In this document: positions 7,770 to 16,344 of the stretch, piece after piece
How the letters are laid out: each line of letters starts with the position of its first letter
How positions within the stretch are numbered: position 1 is the first letter of the stretch
Origin: Candidatus Nitrosopumilus sp.
GTDB lineage: Archaea; Thermoproteota; Nitrososphaeria; Nitrososphaerales; Nitrosopumilaceae
DNA: 41,246 bases
NCBI GenBank assembly: GCA_024644105.1
Contig: JAHELP010000005.1
Coordinates: 3,432 to 44,677 of the forward strand
Direction of reading: 5' to 3'
Translations under genes and position numbers: made by a program
Notes under the pieces: model-generated
The model's database searches: none
Told to the model about the DNA's origin: nothing
Seen by the model: the letters and a program-made list of their open reading frames with translations, nothing else

Positions 7770-9296
7770 CTATAGAAGAGAATCTTTTGTTTTGAAAACT
7801 CTATCAAAGTAATCAGATTGTTCTCTTGGTTCTTCAACATCGTTTGTGACTCCAGCCAAATTCTTTGCCAAGTTCTTTTTGTAACCTACTTGCATCTGTC
7901 TTTGGATTTGGATTCTTTGTGCTTGTGGTGAGCCTGCACCATGCATGGATTCTGTTAGATATCCTACGGCATTTCTTCCCAAAGTCATATTTTCAATTAA
8001 TCTTAAAATTCTCATTCTATTTTCTACATCAGCACCTTTTCTTCCTGCAAGATATTTTTTGAGTAGTGGTCCAGCCTCTGGATGTCTAAAGTCTTTTTCA
8101 GAAGGCAATGTAACTACAAGACCGCCTGCAATGTCTTGTGCAAGTCTGGCAATCTCATATGGTAATCTAGTAACATTGTGTTTGCAAACTTGAGCAAGCA
8201 TATCTTCATTTAGATATACACCTGATTTCATTTTATGTCCTTGATGTGAGGATGCAATTCCTGCTGCAAATATTGTTTCATTAAGATGAGTCATCTCAAT
8301 AAGTTTGTCCTTGATGTGAGATACTTTAGGAACACCATTGTAATCGGCAATTGTAGCTGCTGCACCAATTAACACATCACCAAGGCCGGTTTTGCATACA
8401 TAGCTGCGTCTATGATAACAAGTAAATCTCTCTATCAACATAGATGCAAATTCATATTCTCCATGCATGAAAACTTTATCCCATGGAATAAACACTCTAT
8501 CTAAAATCATCAATGCCTCTTGTCCACCATACTTTGCATTACCATCATCAATGTCACCTTCTTCCATACTTCTTGTGTCACAAGACTGTCTACCGTAAAT
8601 GTAAGTGACTCCTTTGGCATCTGCTGGAATTGCACCAACGATTGCCCAGTCTTTATCGTTTTCTGTTAGTCTGACTGTTGGCATTAAAATAATCCAGTGT
8701 GAATTAATACACCCAGTTTGATGGGCTTTTGCACCAGATACATAGATTCCTTTATCATCTCTATCAACTACTCTAGTAAACAAATCAGGATCCTCTTGTT
8801 CAGCAGGTCCTTTGCTTCTGTCACCCTTTGGATCAGTCATTGCACCACCAATAACGAGATTTTCTTTTTGCATCATCTTTACAAATTCTAAGAATTTTTT
8901 ATGATAATCTGTTCCATGTTTTTCATCAATTTCAAATGTAGTAGAATGTAAAGAATTCAATGCATCCATTCCTACACATCTTTGGAAACAAGTTCCTGTG
9001 TTTTGACCTAGTGTTCTTTGCATTTTGTTTTGCATTACTAAATCTTGAGCGCTTTCTGCAATGTGTAAAAATCGGTTTACTTTCAGTCCAGTAAGTGAAG
9101 AATCTGCAGATGCTAATGCTTCTTCACGTACAGCAAGATCATAGGTTTCTGCAACTGCATTAATTGATGGTCTAATCATAGGGTGATCGACTGGTTCTTT
9201 TACCAATTCTCCAAAGAGGTAAATTTTGAGATCTCTACCTCTAAGACTTTCAATGTAATCATCACCTGTTCTAATTGTCTTTAAGACATTAGCCAT
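7770..9296 (-). CDS. 4-hydroxybutyryl-CoA dehydratase
   Basis: 508 residues, full length for the FAD and [4Fe-4S] dehydratase that converts 4-hydroxybutyryl-CoA to crotonyl-CoA. This is the marker radical reaction of the 3-hydroxypropionate/4-hydroxybutyrate CO2 fixation cycle. Cys103 and Cys107 in CFQRCVG, and His295 with Cys301 in YHRRSYVC, match the four cluster ligands; the last pair is one residue closer than I recall for the clostridial enzyme. The gene sits just downstream of the ADP-forming acyl-CoA synthetase gene, which makes its substrate. It has its own TATA element at 9321-9330. Confidence 0.95.
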   Translation of the reverse strand: MANVLKTIRTGDDYIESLRGRDLKIYLFGELVKEPVDHPMIRPSINAVAETYDLAVREEALASADSSLTGLKVNRFLHIAESAQDLVMQNKMQRTLGQNTGTCFQRCVGMDALNSLHSTTFEIDEKHGTDYHKKFLEFVKMMQKENLVIGGAMTDPKGDRSKGPAEQEDPDLFTRVVDRDDKGIYVSGAKAHQTGCINSHWIILMPTVRLTENDKDWAIVGAIPADAKGVTYIYGRQSCDTRSMEEGDIDDGNAKYGGQEALMILDRVFIPWDKVFMHGEYEFASMLIERFTCYHRRSYVCKTGLGDVLIGAAATIADYNGVPKVSHIKDKLIEMTHLNETIFAAGIASSHQGHKMKSGVYLNEDMLAQVCKHNVTRLPYEIARLAQDIAGGLVVTLPSEKDFRHPEAGPLLKKYLAGRKGADVENRMRILRLIENMTLGRNAVGYLTESMHGAGSPQAQRIQIQRQMQVGYKKNLAKNLAGVTNDVEEPREQSDYFDRVFKTKDSLL

Positions 9297-9320
9297 GATA
9301 CATTATTCTTTTTTATCTTG

Positions 9321-9330
9321 TATAAATATT
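9321..9330 (-). promoter_or_regulatory. TATA element of 4-hydroxybutyryl-CoA dehydratase
   Basis: The minus-strand stretch AATATTTATA lies 25-34 bp upstream of the ATG at 9296, the normal archaeal spacing for a leaderless mRNA. It shows the dehydratase gene can be transcribed separately from the synthetase gene 73 bp upstream. Confidence 0.6.
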
Positions 9331-9369
9331 GTAAATTATGCACACGCAAGTTTTAGGAATGAATAGCGA

Positions 9370-11466
9370 TCAGAGTCCAATTCTGACATCTAGAATTTTA
9401 CAACCCTTACCCTTTTCCATAACAAGTACAGGGTTCATATCCAATTCTTTGATTTCTTTAAAGTCAGAAACCAATTGAGATAATCTCTGAATACATTCAG
9501 ACAGTTTTGCAATGTCTGATGGTTTTTCACCTCTTACTCCTTGAAGTAATTTTTGAGTTTTGATTGATGCAATCATGTCATCAGCTTCTAAACTAGTTAC
9601 GGGTGCAAGCTTGAATGTGACATCTTTTAGAACTTCTACATAGATTCCTCCCATTCCAAGCATGATTACAGGGCCGAATCCAGGCTCTAATTTTGAACCA
9701 ATGATTAGCTCTTTGCCACCTTTAACCATCTCAACAATTAGTACACCTTTAATCTCAGCTTTACTGTTGTATTTTTTTGCATTTTTGATAATTGTTTTGA
9801 ATGCATCTTTAATTTCTGCATCATTTGTCAAGTTAACTTTAACACCACCTGCATCAGATTTGTGAATTATTTGTGGTGATGCAATTTTCATTACAACAGG
9901 GTAGCCAATTTTTTTTGCAATCTTTACTGCTTCTGTTTCATTTTTAGCTAGTGAACTTTTAGGTAATGGTAAACCATATGCTTTTAGAACTTCTTGTCCT
10001 TCTTCTTCTAATAGATTTGGCCTTTTTTCTTTTTTGACTTTATCAAAAATTTTCTGAGCTTTTGCTTTGTTTACTTTGAATTTTGTAATTTTTCCATTCG
10101 GAGCTTTGACCCAATTTGAAAACGTAGTCATTGCACTAAGAGTTCTGATTGCTCCTTCAGCATAGTTGTAGTATGGAACATCTCCATCTGCTAAAATTTC
10201 TCTATTAGTAACACCTTCATCTAATCCCATTAGACTTGCAAGCATTGTTTTTTTGTATTTCTTTGACATCTCAACTACAACTTCAGCTAGTTTATCATAA
10301 TTGAGAGTTCCAGAAGGAGTACACATTGTAATTACAGAGCCTACCTTTGGATGTTTGAGTACACGATCCAAAACGTTATGGAATCTGTTAAAATCAGCAT
10401 CGCCTACAATGTCAACAGGATTTCTAGAGCTGCCCCAAGGTGGAATTACTTCATCAATTTTTTTTCTAATACTAGTTATTTCTGCCATTTTGAGTTTCAT
10501 TTTAGAGCATGCATCAGTTGAGATAATTGCAGGACCGCCTGCGTTTGAAACAATTACAAGATCACCAGCTGATGGTAATGGTTGTTTTGAGAATGCAGTT
10601 GCATAATCAAAGAGTTCTTCCATTGTATCAACACGGATAGCGCCTGATTGTTTGAGTAAGGCATCATAGATTTCATCTGAGCCCATTAGTGCTCCAGTAT
10701 GAGACATTGCAGCCTTTGCACCCTCTGGACTACGTCCGGATTTGAGAACAAGAACTGGTTTTTTTAGTTTTTTAGTAATATTTTTACAAACTTTGAGAAA
10801 CTCTTGACCATCTCCCATGTCTTCAAGATACATTACAATAACTTTGGTTTGTTTGTGGTTTGCGAGAATTTTTAGAATATCAACTTCGCTCATTACAGCT
10901 TTATTTCCAAGACTTACAACTGCTGAAAAACCAATTCCTTGAGCACTAGCATCTTCAACTAGTGCTGCACATATTGCTCCACTTTGAGACACAAGTGCAA
11001 TCTTTCCAGACTTTGGTGTTACTTTAAGGAAAGTAGAATTCATCATTGTTTTTGGATCAAGATTCATCACACCAAGACAATTAGGTCCTATGATTTGGAT
11101 TTTGTATTTTTTAGCAATGTCTTTGATTTCTTGTTCACGTTTTGCACCTTCTTCATCAACTTCTTTGAAACCAGCAGTGATAATGATAACACCTTTGACT
11201 TTTTTCTTTCCACATTCTTCTAAAACTGGTGCAACTAGAGTATTTTTGATAACTATTACTGCAAGATCAATTGATTTTGGAACATCTAGAACAGACTTGT
11301 ATGCTTTTTTGTAAAAGACTTTGTCTCTTGATGGACTAATTGGATAAACAATACCTTTGAAGCCATTCATAATATTGGATGTAATTGTAGCTCCAACACT
11401 TCCTCTCTTATCAGATGCACCAATCACTGCAATAGATTTTGGTGATAGAATAACAGATTCTGTCAT
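9370..11466 (-). CDS. ADP-forming acyl-CoA synthetase, probably 4-hydroxybutyryl-CoA synthetase
   Basis: 698 residues, a fused alpha-beta NDP-forming acyl-CoA synthetase. An N-terminal CoA-binding domain (SIAVIGASDKRGSVGATI) is followed by succinyl-CoA-synthetase-like domains (QIIGPNCLGVMN, KIALVSQSGAICA), the phosphohistidine segment AAMSHTGALMGS, and a C-terminal ATP-grasp domain from about 480 (GYPVVMKIASPQIIHKSDAGG). An ADP-forming enzyme of this type activates 4-hydroxybutyrate in Nitrosopumilus, saving one phosphate bond compared with AMP-forming ligases. Adjacency to the dehydratase of the next step supports that substrate. A related paralog acts on 3-hydroxypropionate, so substrate is inferred from context. 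Confidence 0.9.
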   Translation of the reverse strand: MTESVILSPKSIAVIGASDKRGSVGATITSNIMNGFKGIVYPISPSRDKVFYKKAYKSVLDVPKSIDLAVIVIKNTLVAPVLEECGKKKVKGVIIITAGFKEVDEEGAKREQEIKDIAKKYKIQIIGPNCLGVMNLDPKTMMNSTFLKVTPKSGKIALVSQSGAICAALVEDASAQGIGFSAVVSLGNKAVMSEVDILKILANHKQTKVIVMYLEDMGDGQEFLKVCKNITKKLKKPVLVLKSGRSPEGAKAAMSHTGALMGSDEIYDALLKQSGAIRVDTMEELFDYATAFSKQPLPSAGDLVIVSNAGGPAIISTDACSKMKLKMAEITSIRKKIDEVIPPWGSSRNPVDIVGDADFNRFHNVLDRVLKHPKVGSVITMCTPSGTLNYDKLAEVVVEMSKKYKKTMLASLMGLDEGVTNREILADGDVPYYNYAEGAIRTLSAMTTFSNWVKAPNGKITKFKVNKAKAQKIFDKVKKEKRPNLLEEEGQEVLKAYGLPLPKSSLAKNETEAVKIAKKIGYPVVMKIASPQIIHKSDAGGVKVNLTNDAEIKDAFKTIIKNAKKYNSKAEIKGVLIVEMVKGGKELIIGSKLEPGFGPVIMLGMGGIYVEVLKDVTFKLAPVTSLEADDMIASIKTQKLLQGVRGEKPSDIAKLSECIQRLSQLVSDFKEIKELDMNPVLVMEKGKGCKILDVRIGL

Positions 11467-11490
11467 TGTGATTTGATTTTAAGATTTTTG

Positions 11491-11500
11491 TATAATAAAG
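11491..11500 (-). promoter_or_regulatory. TATA element of the acyl-CoA synthetase gene
   Basis: CTTTATTATA on the minus strand lies 25-34 bp before the ATG at 11466, the spacing of a leaderless archaeal promoter. Confidence 0.6.
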
Positions 11501-11530
11501 TTATTCTCGAAAAATTCTGATCTATGATTT

Positions 11531-11887
11531 TTAGCTTCCCAGCATTTTTCCTGCCAAATTCTCTTTTCTAGGAACCCAAATTATGGATAATTTAGAAAAT
11601 TTCCCAATTATTTCCCATGCTTCACGTGCTAATTTTCTTAATTCCTCATTATTTATTGCAAATTCGTGATTTAGTTGGTTTACAGTATTCTTAGAATCAC
11701 TATAGATAGTAACATCCTCATTTGTTTCAGAATACTTGTTTAGTGCAGCGATTATTGCCAGATATTCTGCCTGATTGTTTGTCAGATCTGATTTTTTTTC
11801 ATAAAATGATTCTCCTGTTTCTTTAACAAAATAACCAAAGCCACTGTTTGTTCCACCAGAACCATCAACGTAAATACTAATTCCCAT
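11531..11887 (-). CDS. RNase HI-like protein with altered last active-site position
   Basis: 118 residues with the RNase H fold. The first aspartate is in IYVDGSGG, the glutamate in NNQAEYLAI and the next aspartate in IYSDSKNTV. The fourth acidic position, normally AD in a segment like NxxADxLA, reads NLAGKMLG, so the aspartate is replaced by glycine and the protein ends there. Family members cut RNA in RNA-DNA hybrids; three of four acidic residues can still bind metal, but activity may be changed. The gene overlaps the upstream membrane-protein gene by 11 bp and is likely co-transcribed. Confidence 0.85.
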   Translation of the reverse strand: MGISIYVDGSGGTNSGFGYFVKETGESFYEKKSDLTNNQAEYLAIIAALNKYSETNEDVTIYSDSKNTVNQLNHEFAINNEELRKLAREAWEIIGKFSKLSIIWVPRKENLAGKMLGS

Positions 11888-12320
11888 CTTTATACAACCT
11901 TGTTATCTTTACACTTAGATTTAGTATTATCATGTAAATAATTGTAGATATACCCTGTGATACAATTGATGCCAAGTATGGATCGTAATTTATGGTTAAG
12001 AAATAATATTGGAATGCCCATCTAGCTACTGTATAAACAATTTCAGCAACTCCTAATGATGTAATTAATTTTTTTAGATCATGTTTTAGTTTTACAGTAT
12101 CAGTTTTCCCAGAATCTAATCTGTATTTTTTTCTGTTATCAAAATAAAATAAACTGCTAAAAACTGAAAAATAAATCACATAATCTGCAATTGTTGTATA
12201 TGTGGTATTTAGATAATCAGCTTGATCAGATAAAAGTTGAGCAATAATTGCTGAAATAATTATTGATGCTGCAAATGCAATAAGAACATTTTTGTTTAAT
12301 TTCAGATATTCTTGAAACAC
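11877..12320 (-). CDS. Four-helix membrane protein of unknown function
   Basis: 147 residues from a GTG start. Hydrophobic spans lie at about 11-30, 46-60, 90-112 and 120-138, separated by a basic loop (DNRKKYRLDSGKTDTVKLKHD). No family is recognised. The 11-bp overlap with the RNase HI-like gene suggests one mRNA. A TGTAA-N4-TTACA inverted repeat lies just upstream at 12330-12343. Confidence 0.7.
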   Translation of the reverse strand: MFQEYLKLNKNVLIAFAASIIISAIIAQLLSDQADYLNTTYTTIADYVIYFSVFSSLFYFDNRKKYRLDSGKTDTVKLKHDLKKLITSLGVAEIVYTVARWAFQYYFLTINYDPYLASIVSQGISTIIYMIILNLSVKITRLYKDGN

Positions 12321-12355
12321 GTCTTTGAATGTAAATTGTTACAAATAAACTAAGA

Positions 12356-12640
12356 TTAGTCTAGTGTAATTTTCAAGAAGATAATCAAACCTGCAAGCTC
12401 TGCAATGCCTACTCCTAACATGTATGGGAAAATCTCATGAGAGAAAATTTCTTCCATTGAAAAGTATGCAAAGGCTCCAATAACATTATGTAAAAATAGC
12501 ATTCCAGCAACTACAATCATGCCTAAAGGAATTTGTGCCCTAGTTTTTGTGTACATTTTTCCAAATATGCAGATTAGAATTCCGAGAATTCCCATATTTG
12601 CAATTGAAACAATAGATAATACTAGAGAAGTAGATTCCAT
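12356..12640 (-). CDS. Small three-helix membrane protein
   Basis: 94 residues, mostly hydrophobic, with spans at about 5-27, 36-58 and 71-92 and a short basic loop (KMYTKTRAQ) between the first two. No motif allows a functional call. It follows the winged-helix regulator gene by 25 bp on the same strand, so the regulator may control it. Confidence 0.7.
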   Translation of the reverse strand: MESTSLVLSIVSIANMGILGILICIFGKMYTKTRAQIPLGMIVVAGMLFLHNVIGAFAYFSMEEIFSHEIFPYMLGVGIAELAGLIIFLKITLD

Positions 12641-12665
12641 TTAGTGTAAAACACCTCGTGTATGT

Positions 12666-12968
12666 TTATTTACTTTTGTCCAGTTTTCCTTCAATTTCTT
12701 CAAATGTCTCCATATTTACTTCAAGATAAGTTGAGATAAAATAGTTCACATTGTATTTTTCTCCAACTTTACTAATCATGTTATTTTTTTCAAGTACTCT
12801 GATATGATGTTGAATTGCTTTGTAATCAAGACCTAGTTCTTTGGATAGTTGATTTGTATTATACGGATTTTTCTTTAATTTTGAGATAATTTTTAATCGG
12901 TTTAATCCTCCACGTGAACCTGCAAAAACAAACCATAGTAGTCTTTTTGCATCAGGATCATTGGCCAT
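12666..12968 (-). CDS. Winged-helix transcription regulator (ArsR-like)
   Basis: 100 residues. A winged helix-turn-helix covers about 18-80: RLKIISKLKKNPYN, then NQLSKELGLDYKAIQHHIRVLEKNNMI as the recognition region, then the wing. This matches archaeal ArsR-like regulators that use a helix-turn-helix of the AIxxHLxxLE type. It has no cysteine pair for metal sensing. It probably binds DNA as a dimer near its own operon, which continues with small membrane proteins. It is divergent from the radical SAM gene. Confidence 0.85.
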   Translation of the reverse strand: MANDPDAKRLLWFVFAGSRGGLNRLKIISKLKKNPYNTNQLSKELGLDYKAIQHHIRVLEKNNMISKVGEKYNVNYFISTYLEVNMETFEEIEGKLDKSK

Positions 12969-13070
12969 AAGTTATGGAATTCCTTCTCATTTACCACTAA
13001 AAGGTATTCGGGGATTAAAAAAGTAGAAACTATAAAAAACATAATCGAGCAAATGTCAGTGAACTAGAAA

Positions 13071-13952
13071 ATGATGTTAAATTATGATGCGCCACTTTAC
13101 AGACCACCTTCAGAAGCAAGATCATTAATTTTCCAAGTTACACTAGGCTGTTCGTTTAACGAATGCTCATTTTGCGATATGTATAGATCAAAAGAATATT
13201 CAGAAAGACCGTGGGAGGATGTCAAAGCTGAAATAGATATGATGGCAAATTATGTTCCTGAAACAAGGAGAGTTTTTCTTGCTGATGGTGATGCTCTAAA
13301 TCTTGATTCTGAATACATGATTAAAATTGTAAAGTATATCAGAGAAAAATTCCAAAACATTGAAAGAATTTCATGTTATGCAATGCCTATGAATATTCTA
13401 AAAAAATCTTCTGAAGAGCTAAAAAAGATGAATGAAGCTGGACTTGATATGTTCTATTTGGGAATAGAGAGTGGCTCAGATATTGTTCTAAAAAAAGTTA
13501 CCAAAGGTGCAGTTGCAAAGACAATTATCAAATCAGTAAACAAAGCAAAGGAAGCTGGATACGTAATGTCATGCATGGTGATTTTGGGACTAGGTGGAAA
13601 AAAATATTCTAAAGACCATATTAAAGGAACAGCAGAGGTAATTAGTGCATGTTCCCCAAACTATGTTGGCGCATTAACACTATATTTAGAAAATGGAATT
13701 AAACAAGAATTCATTGACAAATATGAAGGTGAATTTGTTAAAATTAATGACGATGAATCATTAGAAGAGTTGTATGAATTGATAAACCAGATTGATACCA
13801 AAGAAGAGATTGTATTTAGAGTGAATCATGGTTCTAATGCATACACTGTAAAAGGTACTTTTCCTCAAGACAAACAAGACATGTTAGATAAAGTGGAATG
13901 GATGAAACAGCATCCAGAAATTGTACGTCCTCAAGGACTACGTGGATTCTAG
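13071..13952 (+). CDS. Radical SAM enzyme with CX4CX2C cluster motif
   Basis: 293 residues with a radical SAM domain. The cluster motif is LGCSFNECSFCDMY (Cys27, Cys32, Cys35), spaced CX4CX2C rather than the usual CX3CX2C. The rest shows the partial TIM barrel of the Elp3/MiaB-like group, including FLADGDAL, GLDMFYLGIESGSD and a Gly-rich MVILGLGG. No auxiliary cluster or B12 domain is evident. The substrate is unknown. The CxxxxCxFCxMY pattern may define its own subfamily. It is divergent from the ArsR-like regulator, and its stop overlaps the convergent secreted-protein gene by 4 bp. Confidence 0.88.
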   Translation: MMLNYDAPLYRPPSEARSLIFQVTLGCSFNECSFCDMYRSKEYSERPWEDVKAEIDMMANYVPETRRVFLADGDALNLDSEYMIKIVKYIREKFQNIERISCYAMPMNILKKSSEELKKMNEAGLDMFYLGIESGSDIVLKKVTKGAVAKTIIKSVNKAKEAGYVMSCMVILGLGGKKYSKDHIKGTAEVISACSPNYVGALTLYLENGIKQEFIDKYEGEFVKINDDESLEELYELINQIDTKEEIVFRVNHGSNAYTVKGTFPQDKQDMLDKVEWMKQHPEIVRPQGLRGF

Positions 13953-14419
13953 ATTAGATTTTCTTGTTGTAAATATACTACCTTAAAGATTCTAACTGTA
14001 TAATCACCCTCAAAGATTTTAGTGGTAAGTCCATTTTCAGAATATAAAACTCTGAATTTATACTCGTAATTTCCACTTGGGCTCACATCAGTTTGGGCAA
14101 AATGAATTGCATCATTACCATTGAAAATTTGAATTACTACTGGGTAATTCTCAACATGATTTGCAATTTTTCCCTCAACAAATGCCCATGGCAAAATATT
14201 ATCTTCAGGAGAATGGAAAAAAACAGTTGTTTTTTCAATACCAATATTTCCATATAATCGAACAGTTTCAGTTTGTGATTCGTGAGTATGATCATTAATT
14301 AAAATTTGTCCTACATGAGGATGTGCAAAAGCAGAATCTATTGAAAAACCCACAAGAAAAGTCATTACCACAATACTTGAAAATAAAATTATTTTACTCA
14401 TATCAAAATCATGTATCAT
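13949..14419 (-). CDS. Secreted beta-rich protein with N-terminal histidines
   Basis: 156 residues. The signal peptide ends at about SAFAH; an ATG at 14401 (MSKIILFSS) gives a tidier signal peptide than the first ATG at 14419. The mature protein begins HPHVGQILINDHTHES, placing four histidines within 15 residues at the N-terminus, a possible copper or zinc site. The rest alternates like a beta sandwich. No named family is recognised. A role in metal handling outside the cell is only inferred. Confidence 0.75.
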   Translation of the reverse strand: MIHDFDMSKIILFSSIVVMTFLVGFSIDSAFAHPHVGQILINDHTHESQTETVRLYGNIGIEKTTVFFHSPEDNILPWAFVEGKIANHVENYPVVIQIFNGNDAIHFAQTDVSPSGNYEYKFRVLYSENGLTTKIFEGDYTVRIFKVVYLQQENLI

Positions 14420-14441
14420 AGTAGTTTAAGAATTTTTCAAG

Positions 14442-14693
14442 CTAAAGATTCTCAATTATAGATGTGAGGTGTTCTGGTAGTTCTGGCAATTCAGTATGGC
14501 TTTCATTATTTTGAAGGTTTTCAGGACCTATTCGTCTAACACGTTGAGTGCCAAGAAGAGTATCGATATTTCTTTGAATATCTTTTTCAGTTAATATTGT
14601 CTTTAATTTTTCAAATATGATTTCTTCGTTTTCATATTTTTTAATACCATATTGAACAAGAATGGTTTTTTCTTCAGATGAGAAATCAGGCAT
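14442..14693 (-). CDS. Small soluble protein of 83 residues
   Basis: The protein is charged, with predicted helices at about 5-30 and 32-47 (EKTILVQYGIKKYENEE and KLKTILTEKDIQRNID) and a Pro/Glu tail. It has no signal peptide, membrane span or cysteine. The pattern could be a degenerate helix-turn-helix, but nothing decides this. It sits 22 bp upstream of the secreted His-rich gene on the same strand, so the two are likely co-transcribed. Confidence 0.6.
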   Translation of the reverse strand: MPDFSSEEKTILVQYGIKKYENEEIIFEKLKTILTEKDIQRNIDTLLGTQRVRRIGPENLQNNESHTELPELPEHLTSIIENL

Positions 14694-14775
14694 AATATGA
14701 AAAAAGTTGTTTATGGCTAAGAATCTTTGGTTACTTAAAAATAGTTAAAATATGATGAATTGTAAATGAACCTAC

Positions 14776-15267
14776 TTGGTAAGTAAATTACAATTAATTT
14801 CAAATGTATTAACAACAAAAAGATATGCCACAATTGCAATAATTAGTGGTGCAGGTTTAGGGATAATCTATTATTTTTTAACAATGTCTATGTTTGTAGA
14901 ACATTTAGGCACTACATTAGAGATAATGCCCTATTACATTATTACTTCATTAGGATTAACAATTACAATTTCAGCTTTGGCCGGTATCAATTTTGCAATG
15001 ATGGCATTTAAAATTAAAAGAATGAAGATGATGAATTCAGTAAAATCCAATTCTTCTGCAGTTTTAGGTGGTGCATTTGCAGCATTTACACCTGGATGCC
15101 CTGCATGTACAGCACCTCTAGCAGTAATTTTGGGAGCAATAGGAGGATTATCACTATTTCCAATGCAAGGATTAGAGTTGAAATTCATTTCAGTAGGTGT
15201 GCTAGTTTTTTCTATTTGGTGGATAGCAAGAGGACTACAAAGCAAAAGTTGTTGTAAAATAGGATAA
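14776..15267 (+). CDS. Four-helix membrane protein with CPAC motif
   Basis: 163 residues from TTG; the next in-frame ATG would remove the first membrane span. Spans lie at about 19-35, 54-77, 96-125 and 136-153. The third carries a TPGCPACTAPL motif: a CxxC with prolines at a membrane edge, as seen in membrane thiol-disulfide or metal-handling proteins. The C-terminus ends SKSCCKIG with two more cysteines. Function unknown; redox or metal transfer is a guess from the motif. An ATG at 14766 is out of frame. Confidence 0.72.
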   Translation: MVSKLQLISNVLTTKRYATIAIISGAGLGIIYYFLTMSMFVEHLGTTLEIMPYYIITSLGLTITISALAGINFAMMAFKIKRMKMMNSVKSNSSAVLGGAFAAFTPGCPACTAPLAVILGAIGGLSLFPMQGLELKFISVGVLVFSIWWIARGLQSKSCCKIG

Positions 15268-15355
15268 TTTTGTTCCTAAATTTGGTTTGTTTTGATGAAA
15301 ATCATTTTTGAAATTTAACAATTTCCCTTTTATTTGAAATTCACATAACATTATC

Positions 15356-15658
15356 ATGTCTGCAGGATATAATCAACCAAAAAACGAATCAAGTAAAAAA
15401 TCTATTTTCATTATTTCTGGAATAATTCTAGTAGGTGCAATTTTGCTTTTTACATATCTGATGTGGTATGTTTCTCCAGACGAGTATATTGAAAGAGTGG
15501 AAGTGATTGCTGTGACTGATGCAGGATGTATAGCAGAAACCTTTGATGGTTTTGCAGTTAATATTGGTGATTGTAAAGTTCAACAAGGAGAATATGTTAA
15601 TGCAGTAATTGACAAAAAATTAAAGGAAAGAGCAGCTGCAATGAATCCTACTAGCTAA
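15356..15658 (+). CDS. Single-span membrane protein with small beta domain
   Basis: 100 residues. A polar N-terminus is followed by one membrane span (about 16-39) and a C-terminal domain of about 60 residues with two cysteines (AGCIAET and GDCKVQQ) and alternating beta character. The two cysteines could pair outside the membrane. No family is recognised. A T-rich TATA-like stretch about 27 bp upstream suits a leaderless mRNA. Confidence 0.7.
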   Translation: MSAGYNQPKNESSKKSIFIISGIILVGAILLFTYLMWYVSPDEYIERVEVIAVTDAGCIAETFDGFAVNIGDCKVQQGEYVNAVIDKKLKERAAAMNPTS

Positions 15659-15669
15659 ATCTAAGAAAT

Positions 15670-16344
15670 TTAGATTACTAAAATTCCATTTGTAATCAAA
15701 TATTGAATGCCAGCAATAAAGTCTGAATCATTTAACAATCCTTCAGACCACCAACCTGCATTATTTTTTACCCATGATGGGATTTCTTCAGTGGTATTCT
15801 CACCTGCTTCAGTTGGTGGAATTACAATAACACCATTAGTAATCAAATATTTTATTCCAGCCACAAAATCTGCATCTTCTAGTAATCCACCAGACCACCA
15901 GCCTGCATTATTTTTTACCCATGATGGGATTTCTACAGTAGTTGGAGAAGAAGATAAGACACTTGTTCCAAGAATTTCAATTTCTTGATCATCAGTATAA
16001 AATGGAATAATCAAAGTTCTAGTGTTATCAGCTGAGTCAATTTCAAGGTAATCAGACTCTGTTCCATCAATCAATACAAAAAAGATATCATCCTCATCAT
16101 CAAATGTTGCATCGATTAATCCTCTGGGAATGTTAAGTTCTATAAAACCATCATCAAATGAGACAATTTCTATAATCAGTGATGTCGTATCAACATCTAA
16201 ATTCATAACAAGAATTTCACCATTTTCAATATCATAACCTACATCATAATCTAAAATATCATACAAACTAGCCTCAGCATATACTGAATTAAAAGAAACA
16301 AGAATCAAGGCTGCTGTAAGAGCAAACAATGACTTGAAGATCAT
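15670..16344 (-). CDS. Secreted protein with two IPSWVKNNAGWW repeats
   Basis: 224 residues: a signal peptide (to about SVYAE), a beta-rich domain of roughly 110 residues, then two C-terminal copies of a 38-residue module starting IPSWVKNNAGWW and ending YLITNG(V/I)(I/L)VI, the second at the very C-terminus (about 187-224). This module is characteristic of secreted thaumarchaeal proteins. Its role is unknown; it may bind the envelope or other surface proteins. The ATG overlaps the stop of the upstream coiled-coil gene (ATGA), so the two are translated as a pair and probably belong to one cell-surface assembly. Confidence 0.85.
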   Translation of the reverse strand: MIFKSLFALTAALILVSFNSVYAEASLYDILDYDVGYDIENGEILVMNLDVDTTSLIIEIVSFDDGFIELNIPRGLIDATFDDEDDIFFVLIDGTESDYLEIDSADNTRTLIIPFYTDDQEIEILGTSVLSSSPTTVEIPSWVKNNAGWWSGGLLEDADFVAGIKYLITNGVIVIPPTEAGENTTEEIPSWVKNNAGWWSEGLLNDSDFIAGIQYLITNGILVI

